Positions 16,998-25,787 of a stretch of DNA of 64,000 nt are shown here, in pieces. The notes under the pieces were generated by a model, which worked only from the letters and a program-made list of their open reading frames with translations, made no database searches and was not told where the DNA came from. The position numbers were made by a program, and so were the translations under genes. This DNA comes from Streptomyces sp. CC0208 (GTDB lineage: Bacteria > Actinomycetota > Actinomycetes > Streptomycetales > Streptomycetaceae), in the NCBI RefSeq assembly GCF_003443735.1, contig NZ_CP031969.1, positions 9,052,001-9,116,000 of the forward strand. The letters run 5' to 3'. How positions within the stretch are numbered: position 1 is the first letter of the stretch; every line of letters begins with the position of its first letter.

Positions 16998-17629
16998 CCC
17001 ACCCACGATCGCCCTCGTCGACCCCTTCGGCGCTGTCGACAAGGTGGGCCAGGCGTTCCGCGAGGCGGGGCTCGACTGCCTCCGCGTCCAGTCCACACCG
17101 CGGGTCCCGCCCTCCTCCGGACCGGCGGGCCTCACCGGCTACCGGGACAACTTCGTCCACGACGGACCTTCGAGCACATGGTCGAGCGGCTGGCGAAGTT
17201 CGACCCGCAGGCCGTCGAGACGCTCAGGGCGGCCGGGGTGCCGACCACCAGGCAGGAGCGCGTCGACTCACCGCAGGACCTGGAAGCGTGGCCCCGCTCC
17301 CTGGGCGGCCGGATCGTCGTGAAGCCGGTGCGCAGCGCCCGCAACCGGGGTGTCGTTCTGCGATGCCCCCGAGCAGTCGGGCGCCGCGTACCACCGGATG
17401 TTCGTGGTGAACACCGTCAGCTGCCGAGGCCGGCACCGGGCCACGGACGTCTGGCGCTACCAGAAGATCATGGTCAGCGGCATGCGCGACCGGATCAACG
17501 GCATGACGACGAGAGCGAACCGGTCACGGTGGGTCGATTCACCCGGACCGCTCCGTCCTCCTGCAGGATTTCGCCACTGTCGGCTATCTGGACGGCTTCG
17601 GCTTGTACGACGTGGAACCGGGGCACTGA
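16990..17629 (+). pseudogene. Decayed duplicate of the ATP-grasp ligase
   Basis: Starts at ATG 16990 inside the end of the intact ligase and reads IALVDPFGAVDKVGQAFREAG, a clear paralogue of the upstream N-terminus. Three further blocks match the intact gene in order but in different frames: QAVETLRAAGVPTTRQ with GGRIVVKPVRSARNRG; MFVVNTVSCRGRHRATDVWRYQK; and VGYLDGFGLYDVEPGH before a stop at 17627. About half of the 1,263-base parent length is missing through internal deletions. It cannot make a working ligase. Confidence 0.85.
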
Positions 17630-17722
17630 GAAGTCTCACCGCCGTTCCCGGAACCGGTCGTCCGAGGCGGCGGCGCCGGTGCCGACCGGTACCGGCGACA
17701 GGACCGAAACTTAGGGAGCATC

Positions 17723-18994
17723 GTGGCCGAAGGCTGGCGCAGGGACTTCAACTTCGTCTGGGCGGGGGAGACCGCCTCGCTGGTCGGAACCCAGGTGTAC
17801 CAGCTGGCCATGCCACTGACCGCGGTTCTCACCCTCGACGCCAACCCCGCGCAGCTGGGGCTGCTGGGCGCGTTGACGTTCGCCCCGTACGTCGTCCTCG
17901 GTCTGCCCGTCGGCGTCCTGGTCGACCGGTGGCAGCGGCGCGGCGTGCTGATCCTCTCCAGCCTGGGGCAGGCGCTGTCGATCGGCGCCATCCCCCTGCT
18001 GGCGGCGCTGGACCTGCTGACGTTCGGCTGGCTGCTGGCGCTGGCCTGCGCGGGCGGGACCGCGCGCGTATTCTTCACCATCGCCTACCGCTCGTACCTG
18101 CCGGCGATCGTGCCGCCGGAACACCTGACCGGTGCCAACTCGCGTCTCACGGCGAGCGAGTCGGTGGCGGAGATCGGCGGCCCGGGACTGGGCGGGGCGC
18201 TGGTGCAGCTCTTGGGGGCGCCGTTCGCCCTGCTCGTCGACGCGGTCTCGTATCTCGCCTCTGCGGTGGGCGTCTCGGCGGTACGCAAGCGTGAGAAGGC
18301 CGTCCACGTCGATCCCGCGCCGTTACGGTCCCAGGTGACCGAGGGTTTTCGCTTCACCTTCTCCAGCGCCTACCTGCGGGCCGCCCTGGGCGAGGCGGCC
18401 AGTTACAACCTGTGCTGGCAGATCGTCCTGACGATCCTCACCCTGTTCGCGGTGAAGGAACTGGACATGAGCCCGGGGAAGTTGGGGCTCGTGCTGTCCG
18501 TCGGTGCCGTGGGCGCCCTGCTCGGCGCGGCGTTCACCGACCGTATCGCCCACCGGGTGGGTCTGGGCCGCACGCTGGTGATCGCCGCGGTGATCGGCGA
18601 CCTGGCCCCGCTGCTGCTGCCGGTCGTGCACCGCGGCACGTGGGCGGCTCCCCTGTTGGCCGTCACCTTCTTCGTGCAGGGCTTCGGCATCACCGCCTGC
18701 AACGTGCACACCATGACGATCCGCCAGACGGTGACTCCGGAGCGGCTGCTGGGACGTACCAACGCCGCCTACCTCTTCGTCGCACTGGGCATGAAACCGG
18801 TCGGCTCGCTGCTCGGAGGCTGGCTGGGCACCCACCTGGGGCTGCGCGGCGCGCTGGTGGTGGGAACCGTGGGGCTGCTGAGCACCAGTTTCTTCCTGAT
18901 CCTGTCCCCGCTGCGCAGGGTCCGCAGCCTGGACAGCCTCAGGCCCGAGCCCCCCGAGGAGGCCCGGACCGCCGCGCCGACGAGCACGCCCTGA
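17723..18994 (+). CDS. MFS exporter (MFS_3 / enterobactin-exporter-like type)
   Basis: 423 residues with about 12 hydrophobic segments and the Gly-rich loop GLPVGVLVDRWQRRG after helix 2. GTG start at 17723 with AGGGAGC five bases upstream. Members of this branch export siderophores, antibiotics and other small molecules by proton antiport. Position at the end of the plus-strand operon makes export of the cluster product, and self-resistance, the natural role. Confidence 0.85.
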   Translation: MAEGWRRDFNFVWAGETASLVGTQVYQLAMPLTAVLTLDANPAQLGLLGALTFAPYVVLGLPVGVLVDRWQRRGVLILSSLGQALSIGAIPLLAALDLLTFGWLLALACAGGTARVFFTIAYRSYLPAIVPPEHLTGANSRLTASESVAEIGGPGLGGALVQLLGAPFALLVDAVSYLASAVGVSAVRKREKAVHVDPAPLRSQVTEGFRFTFSSAYLRAALGEAASYNLCWQIVLTILTLFAVKELDMSPGKLGLVLSVGAVGALLGAAFTDRIAHRVGLGRTLVIAAVIGDLAPLLLPVVHRGTWAAPLLAVTFFVQGFGITACNVHTMTIRQTVTPERLLGRTNAAYLFVALGMKPVGSLLGGWLGTHLGLRGALVVGTVGLLSTSFFLILSPLRRVRSLDSLRPEPPEEARTAAPTSTP

Positions 18995-19139
18995 GACCGC
19001 GGTCCGGCGCGCCTGTGCGATCGCCTTAGCCGCCGACGCGGACACCTGCCGTGCCGCGTTGGACGTGGCGGGACATGCCCTGCGGGTTGACGTGGCCTGA
19101 GACGGCCGACCCGAGGCGGCGACCCGGCCGTCCATCAGT

Positions 19140-20042
19140 CCGCGGGGCGGGGGCGACTTGACCTCTCCCGGCGCCGCCAGCGGGCCGCAGCACACCACAT
19201 GCTCCGGCAAGCCCCGACAGGCGTTTCCGGTGGCCGCACGCAGCCTCGGCAGTCGGCCGCAGGCGACGTCGGCGGCGGCGAGCGCGAGGTCCGGGCGGGT
19301 CACGCCGTCGGTGAAATCCAGCGCGGCGTGCGTACGCACGATCACGTCCGCCAAGTGTCCCGTCGGACCACAGCGGGTCGTCCGGGTCGACGATGTGCCC
19401 GGTCTCCTCGAAAGCAGGACTCGAAGCCGACCTCCTTGCGGGCGAGGCAGAGCGAGGTCACCGTGCGGCGGTGGACCACGCTGTCGACGCTGACCTCCGG
19501 TCCTGCGGCGAACTCCTCGACCAGGATGTCTTGTTCGTGCGTCGGAAGGCCGGGCGCCCACTCGCCGCTCGCATCCGTGAACTCGACGGCCTCCATCAGG
19601 CCGGCGGGCGAGTCGGCCGCCCGAGGCTTGACGACGACCGGGTAGCCGATGTCCCCGGCCACCGGGAGGCCTCCTCGCGCCCGGAGACGAGCACCGAGCG
19701 CGGCTGGGGCACCCCGGCGGCATCGAGGGCCGCACGGATGCGGTACTTGTCCCGGCAGCGCTCGACGCACCGCCGTTCCCCTCCCGGCAGTCCGAGGGCG
19801 GCGGCCACCTGCGCGGCGTCGACCGTACGGGCGACCCGCACGAGGGCGTCGACGTCGGCCAGGTCGGCCACCACGGTGTGGCCGGTCAGGTACGCCAGTT
19901 CCCATGTGGGAGGTTCGGCCAGCACCAGGTGGACGCGGAAGTCGCGGCTGATCGGCTGCAGGAGGTACTCACGATATGCGCGGATGCCAGGCGTGATCAC
20001 GAGCAGGTGTCTCCTCGTCGTGGGCGCCGGATACCCGTGCAC
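19140..20042 (-). pseudogene. Frameshifted ATP-grasp protein
   Basis: Reads from ATG at 20042 as HLLVITPGIRAYREYLLQP, then GERRCVERCRDKYRIRAALDAAGVPQPRSVLV (typical ATP-grasp lid approach), then changes frame near 19670 into DIGYPVVVKPRAADSPAG and DILVEEFAAGPEVSVDSVVHR, and again near 19415 into LADVIVRTHAALDFTDGVTR and DVACGRL. All parts are ATP-grasp-like but belong to a different subfamily from the ligase at 15735. The C-terminal boundary is uncertain. At least two frameshifts make it non-functional. It is convergent with the MFS gene. Confidence 0.75.
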
Positions 20043-20133
20043 CGCCGGGCGAGGCCCCGGCGGCGGCCCCTGCGGCTTCTGCCCGCAAGGGCCGCTCGCC
20101 GCCGCCCTTCACGGTGCTCCCGGGTTACGCGCC

Positions 20134-20574
20134 TCACTCGGCGACGAAGATGCAGAACGGGTGGCCCTCGGGGTCCCGGTAAACGCGGAAGCGTTCCTCG
20201 TCATCGGGATCCGGCTGGTCCCGGTTGCTGAGCAGGCTGCCGCCGAGGGTGAGCACGCGCTCGTGCTGGGCCCGCAGTTCCGCCAACGAGGCGACGCTCA
20301 GATCGAGGTGCATCTGCTGGGGCACCGGGCCGTCGGGCCAGTCCGGTTCGCGCAGGCGCTCCACCTGCTGGAAGGCGAGCCGCGGTCCGCCGCCAGGATG
20401 GCGCAGGACGAGCCAGTCCCTGCCGTGCTCGTCCTGCTGACCGGCCGGAGGCGGCTCGTCCCCATCCGCGTATTCGAGCCCCAGCAGGGACCGGTAGAAC
20501 TCGGCGAGTTTGCGGGCGTCGGTGCTGTCGATCACGGTCTGCACCAGCCGGATACGGCTTGCGTCGTTGGACAT
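20134..20574 (-). CDS. VOC (glyoxalase/bleomycin-resistance fold) protein
   Basis: 146 residues. VOC features: an opening LVQTVIDSTDARKLAEFYRSLLGLEY, a His in PQQMHLDLSV, and the closing RVYRDPEGHPFCIFV, a pattern typical of glyoxalase-like domain proteins of unknown substrate. Start ATG at 20572-20574. It is a single-gene unit between two decayed genes and has no obvious link to the biosynthetic cluster. Confidence 0.88.
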   Translation of the reverse strand: MSNDASRIRLVQTVIDSTDARKLAEFYRSLLGLEYADGDEPPPAGQQDEHGRDWLVLRHPGGGPRLAFQQVERLREPDWPDGPVPQQMHLDLSVASLAELRAQHERVLTLGGSLLSNRDQPDPDDEERFRVYRDPEGHPFCIFVAE

Positions 20575-20819
20575 GGGCTCCAAGTGCCCCGGCCCGGCCC
20601 CGCCCGAACGACCCATTCGGGGGAACGCCCGCCGGCGAACAACGCAAGTCGCTCGGCCGTGGGCTCGGAGTTGACTCGATGGCCCGGGCCTGAGCCCCGC
20701 AGTCCTCAGAGGGCGATACGCACGTTGATGTCCGGTTCGCGATTGCGGTTGAGCGAGGTTGGCGGGTCGGGTGTCCGGGGTCGGTGGCCGGGCTGGGTGC
20801 ACCATCCCCGTTGTGGATG

Positions 20820-21124
20820 ACCGTACGCATACGTGGATTGGTTCCTACGCCACCACCCGCCGCGCCGCCGACTACGCCCACCGCCTCGGCTACACCGTCA
20901 AGACCCTCACCCGCGCCTGCACGGCCGCGACCGGACAACCCGTCAAGCACGTCATCGACGGCCGGGTCACCCTGGAGGCCAGGCGGCTGCTCGCGCACAC
21001 CGACGATCCGGTGGCGATCATCGCGCGCCGCCTCGGTTTCCCCGAGCCCACCAGCTTCGGCAAGTTCTTCACCCGCCACACCGGTGCGACGCCCGGCGCG
21101 TTCCGGCTCGCCCAGGGCCGGTAG
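20820..21124 (+). pseudogene. AraC-family regulator, C-terminal HTH fragment
   Basis: About 95 residues match only the C-terminal AraC DNA-binding half: YAHRLGYTVKTLTRACTAATGQPVKHVI, then AIIARRLGFPEPTSFGKFFTRHTGATPGAFR, which holds both helix-turn-helix units. The N-terminal sensor domain is missing and no ribosome site or start fits, so it is a 5'-deleted remnant. Confidence 0.75.
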
Positions 21125-21185
21125 CCAAGTCGGCAGACCCACCGCTCAGCCGGTGCGCCGTGTTCGGTGGGCGGATGGAAGCAGG

Positions 21186-21636
21186 AATGGGAAGGGGCGT
21201 CAGGGCCGTGGACGAGCATGCGGAGATCTCGACGTCGAGCCACGCCGCGAACAACGCGCTGATCCTGGCCTTCGGGCGCCGGAAGGGGGCCGCGAACCGG
21301 CTGGAGTACATCCTGGGGCGAGCTCTGGAGGTGGACTGCGTATCAGCCATCTGATGTTCGAGGTGCTGCTCATCCTGGGCATGGCGGGGGAGCCGGGACT
21401 GTCGATGCGGGTCGTCGCCCAGGAGCAGGTCCTCACGACAGGTGGCGCCACGCGGCTGGTCGACCGTGGTGCCCAGCGAAGACCGCTCTGCGGCTTACGC
21501 GCCGGTGGCCTTGCCCGAGCTGATCCCCCTGGTTATCCCTCGCGGGAGTGGCGACAGCTCGAGGTTGGTGCCCTACCTCACAGCAGCTGCCGGGCGATGC
21601 GCGGAACAACTTGAGGGAGCTGACCGTTCATCAGTA
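21186..21636 (+). pseudogene. MarR-family regulator, frameshifted
   Basis: Begins with ATG 21186 or GTG 21208 and reads ANNALILAFGRRKGAANRLEYILGRALE. A shift near 21340 is needed to continue into ISHLMFEVLLILGMAGEPGLSM and QEQVLTTGGATRLVDR, the MarR winged-helix core. Another shift near 21465 gives VPSEDRSAAYAPVALPE in place of the wing, after which the match is lost. It lies just before the first copy of the structured-RNA candidate. Confidence 0.65.
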
Positions 21637-21648
21637 TGTGGCTGCGGA

Positions 21649-21796
21649 GGGGACAGTGTCCCCGGGCCTCACCTATAGCCCATGGGGACGATCGTCCGGC
21701 TGAAGCCCCATGGAGCCTTTCGCCGAGAGGCGACCGCCCTCCGCACGGCTTCCGCATACGGCCCCGGCTGGTCTCCCCCGTCCAGCCGGGGCTTCG
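21649..21796 (+). ncRNA. Candidate structured RNA, copy 1 of 2
   Basis: About 148 bases that repeat at 23413-23556. In order: a hairpin GGGGAC-AGT-GTCCCC (21649-21663); a conserved CTCACCTATAGCC; an 8-bp helix with arms at 21680-21687 and 21706-21713 enclosing GGACGATCGTCC; a short hairpin CGCC-GAGA-GGCG (21721-21732); and an 11-bp GC-rich terminator-like hairpin (21761-21771 with 21782-21792). Three consecutive pairs of the 8-bp helix differ from copy 2 but remain paired. I do not recognise the family. The plus strand is preferred because the terminator-like hairpin is at that end. Confidence 0.6.
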
Positions 21797-21918
21797 CGTT
21801 GTCCCAGGCCGCGCCCGTCACGATCACCACAATCGGCGCTTGCCGTGTCGATCCCGGTTATCCACGCTCAAGATGCCCTGCTGCCCTGCTGCCCTGCTGC
21901 CGTGTTGAGGAGGAACTC

Positions 21919-22730
21919 GTGGCGTCCGATCCCGACATTCTGACCCCGCCGCAGGCAGTCGCCGCGCGCCTCGCGCAGTGGGTAGAACACGTCGACGGGG
22001 TGGTGCCGGCGAAGTGGGACGGCGCGGCCATTCTGGTCGCGACGTGGAACCTGCGCGCCTTCGGGGATCTGACGAAGGCGTGGAAGACACCCGAGGGTGT
22101 CGAACCTGCGCGCCCTGCGCTACCTGCTGAAAGTCCTCGGCAAGGACTGGGCGTTCATCCTCACGACGTCACCCTGGGCAAGGACGGTAACAACGAGCGT
22201 CTGGGGTTCTTGTTCGACACCCGCCGGGTCAAGCCGTCGGGCCTGGCGTGCGAGCTGGTGGTGCCGATCGAGCAGGAGACCGGAGTGAGCGCCAGCGGCC
22301 TGGAGCGGCAGTTCGCCGGCACCCCCTACGCCGTCAGCTTCCTCTCCTCCGGGCAGACCTTCACCCTCATCATCCTGCACGTCGACTACGGCGACACCGT
22401 CGCCGATTGGGTGCCCGAGCTCAAAGCGATCGCGAAGTGGCTGGCCGGCTGGGCGGAACAGGAGTTCGGCTGGGACCACAACCTCGTCGCGCTCGGCGAC
22501 TTCAACATCGACCGCGTCGGCGACCCACTCTTCGAGGCCTTCACCTCCACCGGCCTCACCCCCGCCCCACAGTTGGCAGACCTGCCGCGGACGATCTTCG
22601 ACAAGCCCGGCGCCGCGCACTTCTACGACCAGATCGCCTGGTTCACCAAGGGCCCAGCAGCACCGCCCCGTCCTGAACCTGGGCCGTGACCGGAGGAAAG
22701 GTCGACTTCGTCGACACCTTCCAGGGCGAG
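21919..22730 (+). pseudogene. Endonuclease/exonuclease/phosphatase (EEP) family protein, multiply frameshifted
   Basis: The parts of an EEP-fold nuclease are readable in order but in different frames: AAILVATWNLRAFGDLTKAW (start of the EEP domain), NLRALRYLLKVLGKDWAFILT around 22100-22160, DVTLGKDGNNERLGFLFDTRRVKPSGLA, VALGDFNIDRVGDPLF (the GDFN catalytic motif), FYDQIAWF, and a last block GGKVDFVDTFQG in another frame from about 22690. The central piece with the usual metal-binding Glu (the Q-E-V segment) is deleted. Start GTG at 21919 follows an AGGAG. Confidence 0.8.
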
Positions 22731-23111
22731 GGCACTTGTGCCAGGACAGGTCGTTGCGACCAGCTTTACCGCCCCGCTACCCGGGGGCGAGGGGGTTCTC
22801 ATGGCCATGACCGACGCCGATCTCCTCGCCGGGTACGCCTCCTCGATCCGGACGTGCGGTGGGCCCAGGCACCATGTGCCGGTCATATCCGGGAACGGAT
22901 CGCCGGCCAGGAGCAACCGGCGCCGGCTGCGGGTGTTCGCCGCCGGTTCCGCCTGCGCCACTCCTACGGACGGCCCCCAAGCCGGCCCGGGATGCGCTGC
23001 GACTTCGAGTTCGCGAGCGACGACGGCCCAATCGAGGAGTAGACGGGCGAGCTCCCTGCTGCCTGCACGTCGCGGGAAGGAACCAGCCCGTGCACGGCTT
23101 ATGGTCCTTAC
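22731..23111. other. Gene-poor stretch, possible remnant of a small protein
   Basis: An ATG at 22801 follows a GGGCGAGGGGG-rich leader and reads MAMTDADLLAGYASSIR; a change of frame near 22850 would continue into a short protein ending SDDGPIEE at 23042. I do not recognise it. No other feature is visible. Confidence 0.25.
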
Positions 23112-23348
23112 GTGGCACACACCTTCGAAGAACTCGTGGAGAAGCAACGCGCCGCCGACCAGGCGCACGCGACTGCCCAAGCCCTGCGCGCCAAAGGCGA
23201 CCCTCCCGCCTACGAGAACGCATGGCAGGTATGGCGTGACCTGGCACAAGACGTGCAGGGCGCGGTCACCGTGCACGCGAAAGAGCGGGGTGCGGCGCGG
23301 GCCGGCGTGGAGCTTGAGGTGAAGAGGGCGGTCCGCCACACCGAGTAG
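23112..23348 (+). CDS. Small hypothetical protein
   Basis: 78 residues, highly charged and helical: TFEELVEKQRAADQAHATAQAL, then AYENAWQVWRDLAQDVQGAVTVHA. GTG start; no strong ribosome site. No signal peptide or membrane segment and no family recognised. The G/C-biased third positions support real coding. It ends 64 bases before RNA copy 2. Confidence 0.5.
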   Translation: MAHTFEELVEKQRAADQAHATAQALRAKGDPPAYENAWQVWRDLAQDVQGAVTVHAKERGAARAGVELEVKRAVRHTE

Positions 23349-23412
23349 CGAGCAGGCAGTCCGCGCCCCCCCTCGCACCTTGTAAGACGGTCGTGCAGAG
23401 CTTGGGAGTGTA

Positions 23413-23556
23413 GGGGACAGTGTCCCGGGACCTCACCTGTAGCCTGCGGGGACGATCGTCCGCTGAAGCCCCGCAGAGCCTTTCGCCGCGTAGGCGACCG
23501 CCCCTCACCCCCACAAGCACGATTGTGGCCCTGACCGGAATTCTGGTCAGGGCCAC
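23413..23556 (+). ncRNA. Candidate structured RNA, copy 2 of 2
   Basis: Aligns along its length with 21649-21796. The 5' hairpin GGGGACAGTGTCCC is at 23413-23426. The 8-bp helix has arms CTGCGGGG (23444-23451) and CCCCGCAG (23469-23476) where copy 1 has CCATGGGG and CCCCATGG. The loop GACGATCGTCC and the CTGAA linker are kept, and the CGCC/GGCG hairpin has a different loop. A perfect 12-bp terminator-like hairpin of unrelated sequence closes it (23525-23536 with 23545-23556). It lies tail-to-tail with the cold-shock gene. Confidence 0.6.
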
Positions 23557-23706
23557 ATGCGTACGCCTCCCAAAGCGGGTGCCCCGTTGGCAGGGACAGC
23601 CTGTGCAGGGGAACCTGCCGGGAAGGACCGCCTCACGCCTTCCGGCGGCATGAGTGAGGCGGCTGCCGAACCCGTCAGCCGCCTCACCCTGCGCTGTGTG
23701 GCCCGC

Positions 23707-23910
23707 TCAGCCGCGGACGATGTTCTGCGCCTGCGGCCCCTTCTGCCCCTGGCCGATGTCGAAGGTCACGTGCTCACCCTCAGTCAGCTCGCGGTACCCG
23801 TTGGCCGCGATCTCGGAGTAGTGCGCGAAGACGTCCGGGCCCCCTCCGTCCTGCTCGATGAACCCGAAGCCCTTCTCGGAGTTGAACCACTTCACGGTGC
23901 CGCTGGCCAT
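23707..23910 (-). CDS. Cold-shock protein (CspA family)
   Basis: 67 residues, exactly one cold-shock domain. RNP-1 reads KGFGFIEQ and RNP-2 reads VFAHYS, with the opening MASGTVKWFNSEKG and closing KGPQAQNIV typical of streptomycete Csp proteins. It binds single-stranded nucleic acid as an RNA chaperone or antiterminator. ATG at 23908-23910 has GAAGGAT upstream. The roughly 490 bases between it and the next gene on the right would hold its leader. Confidence 0.95.
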   Translation of the reverse strand: MASGTVKWFNSEKGFGFIEQDGGGPDVFAHYSEIAANGYRELTEGEHVTFDIGQGQKGPQAQNIVRG

Positions 23911-24399
23911 ACCATCGATCCTTCGTTCATACCTGGGAACAGCCCGTCCAACCGGGCATGTTCCGGCCCGCAACCGCGCGAGCCTGCCCCCGTTGTACCC
24001 CCGATCACCCCGCTTATCCGACCGACAGCACGCAACACGCCAAGCCCGCCAGCCTCACGCCGGCAGATCCCTCGCCATCGACGCACCTGCTGGGCGTAGT
24101 GGGCCCAATCCACCCCGCCCTCCGTCGTCCGGGACAAGGAACCGGGCCAACGCCGCTTCGTGGCATGACGACGCGGACCGCCGCTGGGACAAGGTGGCCC
24201 CGGAAAAGCGCACTCCTGTTCCGCGTGCCTGAGGTTGCTCCTCAAGACTGCCTATGTGTGGGAGACAGCGGGGGTGTTCTGTCTGGGAGAACTCGCAAAT
24301 GCGCTCTCAACTCATAAGCAACAGAGGTTTCTTGATGGATCGTCGGGTAACTCGGCGGTCGTCGGCTGGGAGGGCCCCGGCCGGGAGGGAGTTTCGATC
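23911..24399. other. Intergenic region upstream of the cold-shock and secreted-protein genes
   Basis: No convincing gene. It should hold the cold-shock promoter and 5' leader (minus) and the promoter of the secreted protein (plus). A minus-strand open frame across 24050-24180 (reading WAHYAQQVRRWRGI) could be a gene relic but has no start or family match. Confidence 0.35.
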
Positions 24400-24807
24400 A
24401 TGAACCGGACCCGGACAAGTCACCGGTCGGCCGCGATCCTGGCGAGCGCGGCGGCAATGGCCGTCCTGCCCTCGGTCACCGCAGCGGCGGCGCCCGCGCA
24501 GGCCCAGCCTTGCGTTCAGAAGGTGGCTGTCGTCAACAATGCCGGCTTCGTTCTTTCCTGGGCTGCCACCGCCCGCTCCGGGGAACAGTCCGCCCCGACC
24601 GACGAGTACCCGATTAACCAGACCAGGGTCATCGACCTGTCCACCACGTCGTGGCTGGAGGGCACCGACGTCCGTCCGTATGTCGAGGCGGTCGGTGGGA
24701 CCAAGGAGTTCGGCAGCTCCTACGTCTCCTACTGCGACAACGGTCAGACGGCTACGTACACCGTCACCGGGACTACCTTCGACTACGCGGTGACTCGGCT
24801 GACCTGA
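24400..24807 (+). CDS. Small secreted protein
   Basis: 135 residues. ATG at 24400 with GGGAGGGA seven bases upstream; earlier in-frame starts lack a ribosome site. A Sec signal peptide is clear: MNRTRTSHRS, a hydrophobic Ala/Val/Leu core and an APAQA cleavage region near residue 35. The mature part of about 100 residues has two Cys (CVQKV and SYCDNGQ) that could form one disulfide, and reads as beta-strands. Such small secreted proteins are common in streptomycetes; function unknown. Confidence 0.8.
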   Translation: MNRTRTSHRSAAILASAAAMAVLPSVTAAAAPAQAQPCVQKVAVVNNAGFVLSWAATARSGEQSAPTDEYPINQTRVIDLSTTSWLEGTDVRPYVEAVGGTKEFGSSYVSYCDNGQTATYTVTGTTFDYAVTRLT

Positions 24808-24990
24808 CCGGCTTCCGCAACGCCCCCTGACCACGACGGTATTCGGGCGGGAGCGTCAGGTCGACCAGCGCCCGTACCGGCCGGTCCGTGCACGGCAACG
24901 CGTCGCACACGACGTCTTCTGCGACGGAATTGCAGCCCCGGAAGCTGCGGGTGGCGTCTCGTCATGGCCCTAGCCTGCGCGTTTCACTCA

Positions 24991-25245
24991 CGTTGCAGGT
25001 GCGGCCGGGTTGTCGGCTGCCGACGCCAGATCTCCACCGCCTCCAGCTCGGCGGTCAGGGCCTCCTCGCGCCGCCCTACCGCTGACAGCCAGGCCCCGAG
25101 GTGCCGGGGAGCGCGCGGTAACCCTTCGCTCTGGCTGGGCGGCACCATTTGGGTTCACAGCCTTGACACCGCCCCGGACGCGCCCGTGCACACCACCGGA
25201 CAACCCCTGATCGCGACGTGGTTGTGGCTGACACGCCTGTGGCCG
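24991..25245. repeat. Dispersed repeat, copy 1 (longer form)
   Basis: Two blocks, 24991-25057 and 25156-25245, are repeated with few changes at 53577-53715, where the roughly 100 bases between them are absent. The first contains GGGTTGTCGGCTGCCGAC; the second contains CAACCCCTGATCGCGACGTG. No terminal inverted repeats or open frame of known type are seen. It may be a remnant of a mobile element or a duplicated gene piece. Confidence 0.65.
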
Positions 25246-25298
25246 TCGCAGCCGTCGACCTTCTGTCGACCTGGATCGGATTGCCAGGTCAGCGTGTG

Positions 25299-25787
25299 TC
25301 AGAGCGGGGGCTTGTGCCCTGCGCGCCATCCAACTGACAAGCCCCAGTGGATTCCGGCGCTGGCCGTGACCGTGATGGGGACGTGTTGTCTCCTGCTGCC
25401 CAGCCCGATCTCGTTGTAGGTCGTTGCGGGCGTGGCCGTGCAGGGGATGGTGTAGGTGGCCAGTTTTCCGATGACTATGACCGTTTTTCCCTCACCAGCG
25501 CATTCGGTTGCCACGGCGATGGTCCCTGCCCTGATGCTGTCGACCACTGTCACCTCCTCCGACCCCGTCCTTTGGGCCAGGCGAACCAGCGCTTTGGTCG
25601 AGCCGGAGATGTCCGGTGGAGTTCTTGTGACATCGATGACCGGGGACAGGTGGGACTGAGTCGGGGAAGTGCTCGAGACGCTTTGCGATGAGGCCTGGCT
25701 GCCGTGCGCTGTGCAGCCCGCTACGAGCGGCATACTCACCGCCAGGACAATCATCGCTACCACGCGCATCTTTGTCAGCTTTGCCAT
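25299..25787 (-). CDS. Lipoprotein of unknown function
   Basis: 162 residues with a lipoprotein signal: Lys/Arg-containing start, hydrophobic VVAMIVLAVSMP, and lipobox LVAG-Cys25. A Ser/Thr-rich linker follows, then about 100 residues with beta-strand character (EEVTVVDSIRAGTIAVATECAGEGKTVIVIGKLATYTIPC) and two more Cys likely to pair. The end of the fragment gene at 25775 overlaps its start, so the two were probably co-transcribed. Confidence 0.8.
   Translation of the reverse strand: MAKLTKMRVVAMIVLAVSMPLVAGCTAHGSQASSQSVSSTSPTQSHLSPVIDVTRTPPDISGSTKALVRLAQRTGSEEVTVVDSIRAGTIAVATECAGEGKTVIVIGKLATYTIPCTATPATTYNEIGLGSRRQHVPITVTASAGIHWGLSVGWRAGHKPPL

Noticed and set aside
23892..24245. Minus-strand 117-residue frame upstream of the cold-shock gene
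   Set aside because: No ribosome site, weak codon bias and overlap with the expected cold-shock leader; noted only as a possible relic.
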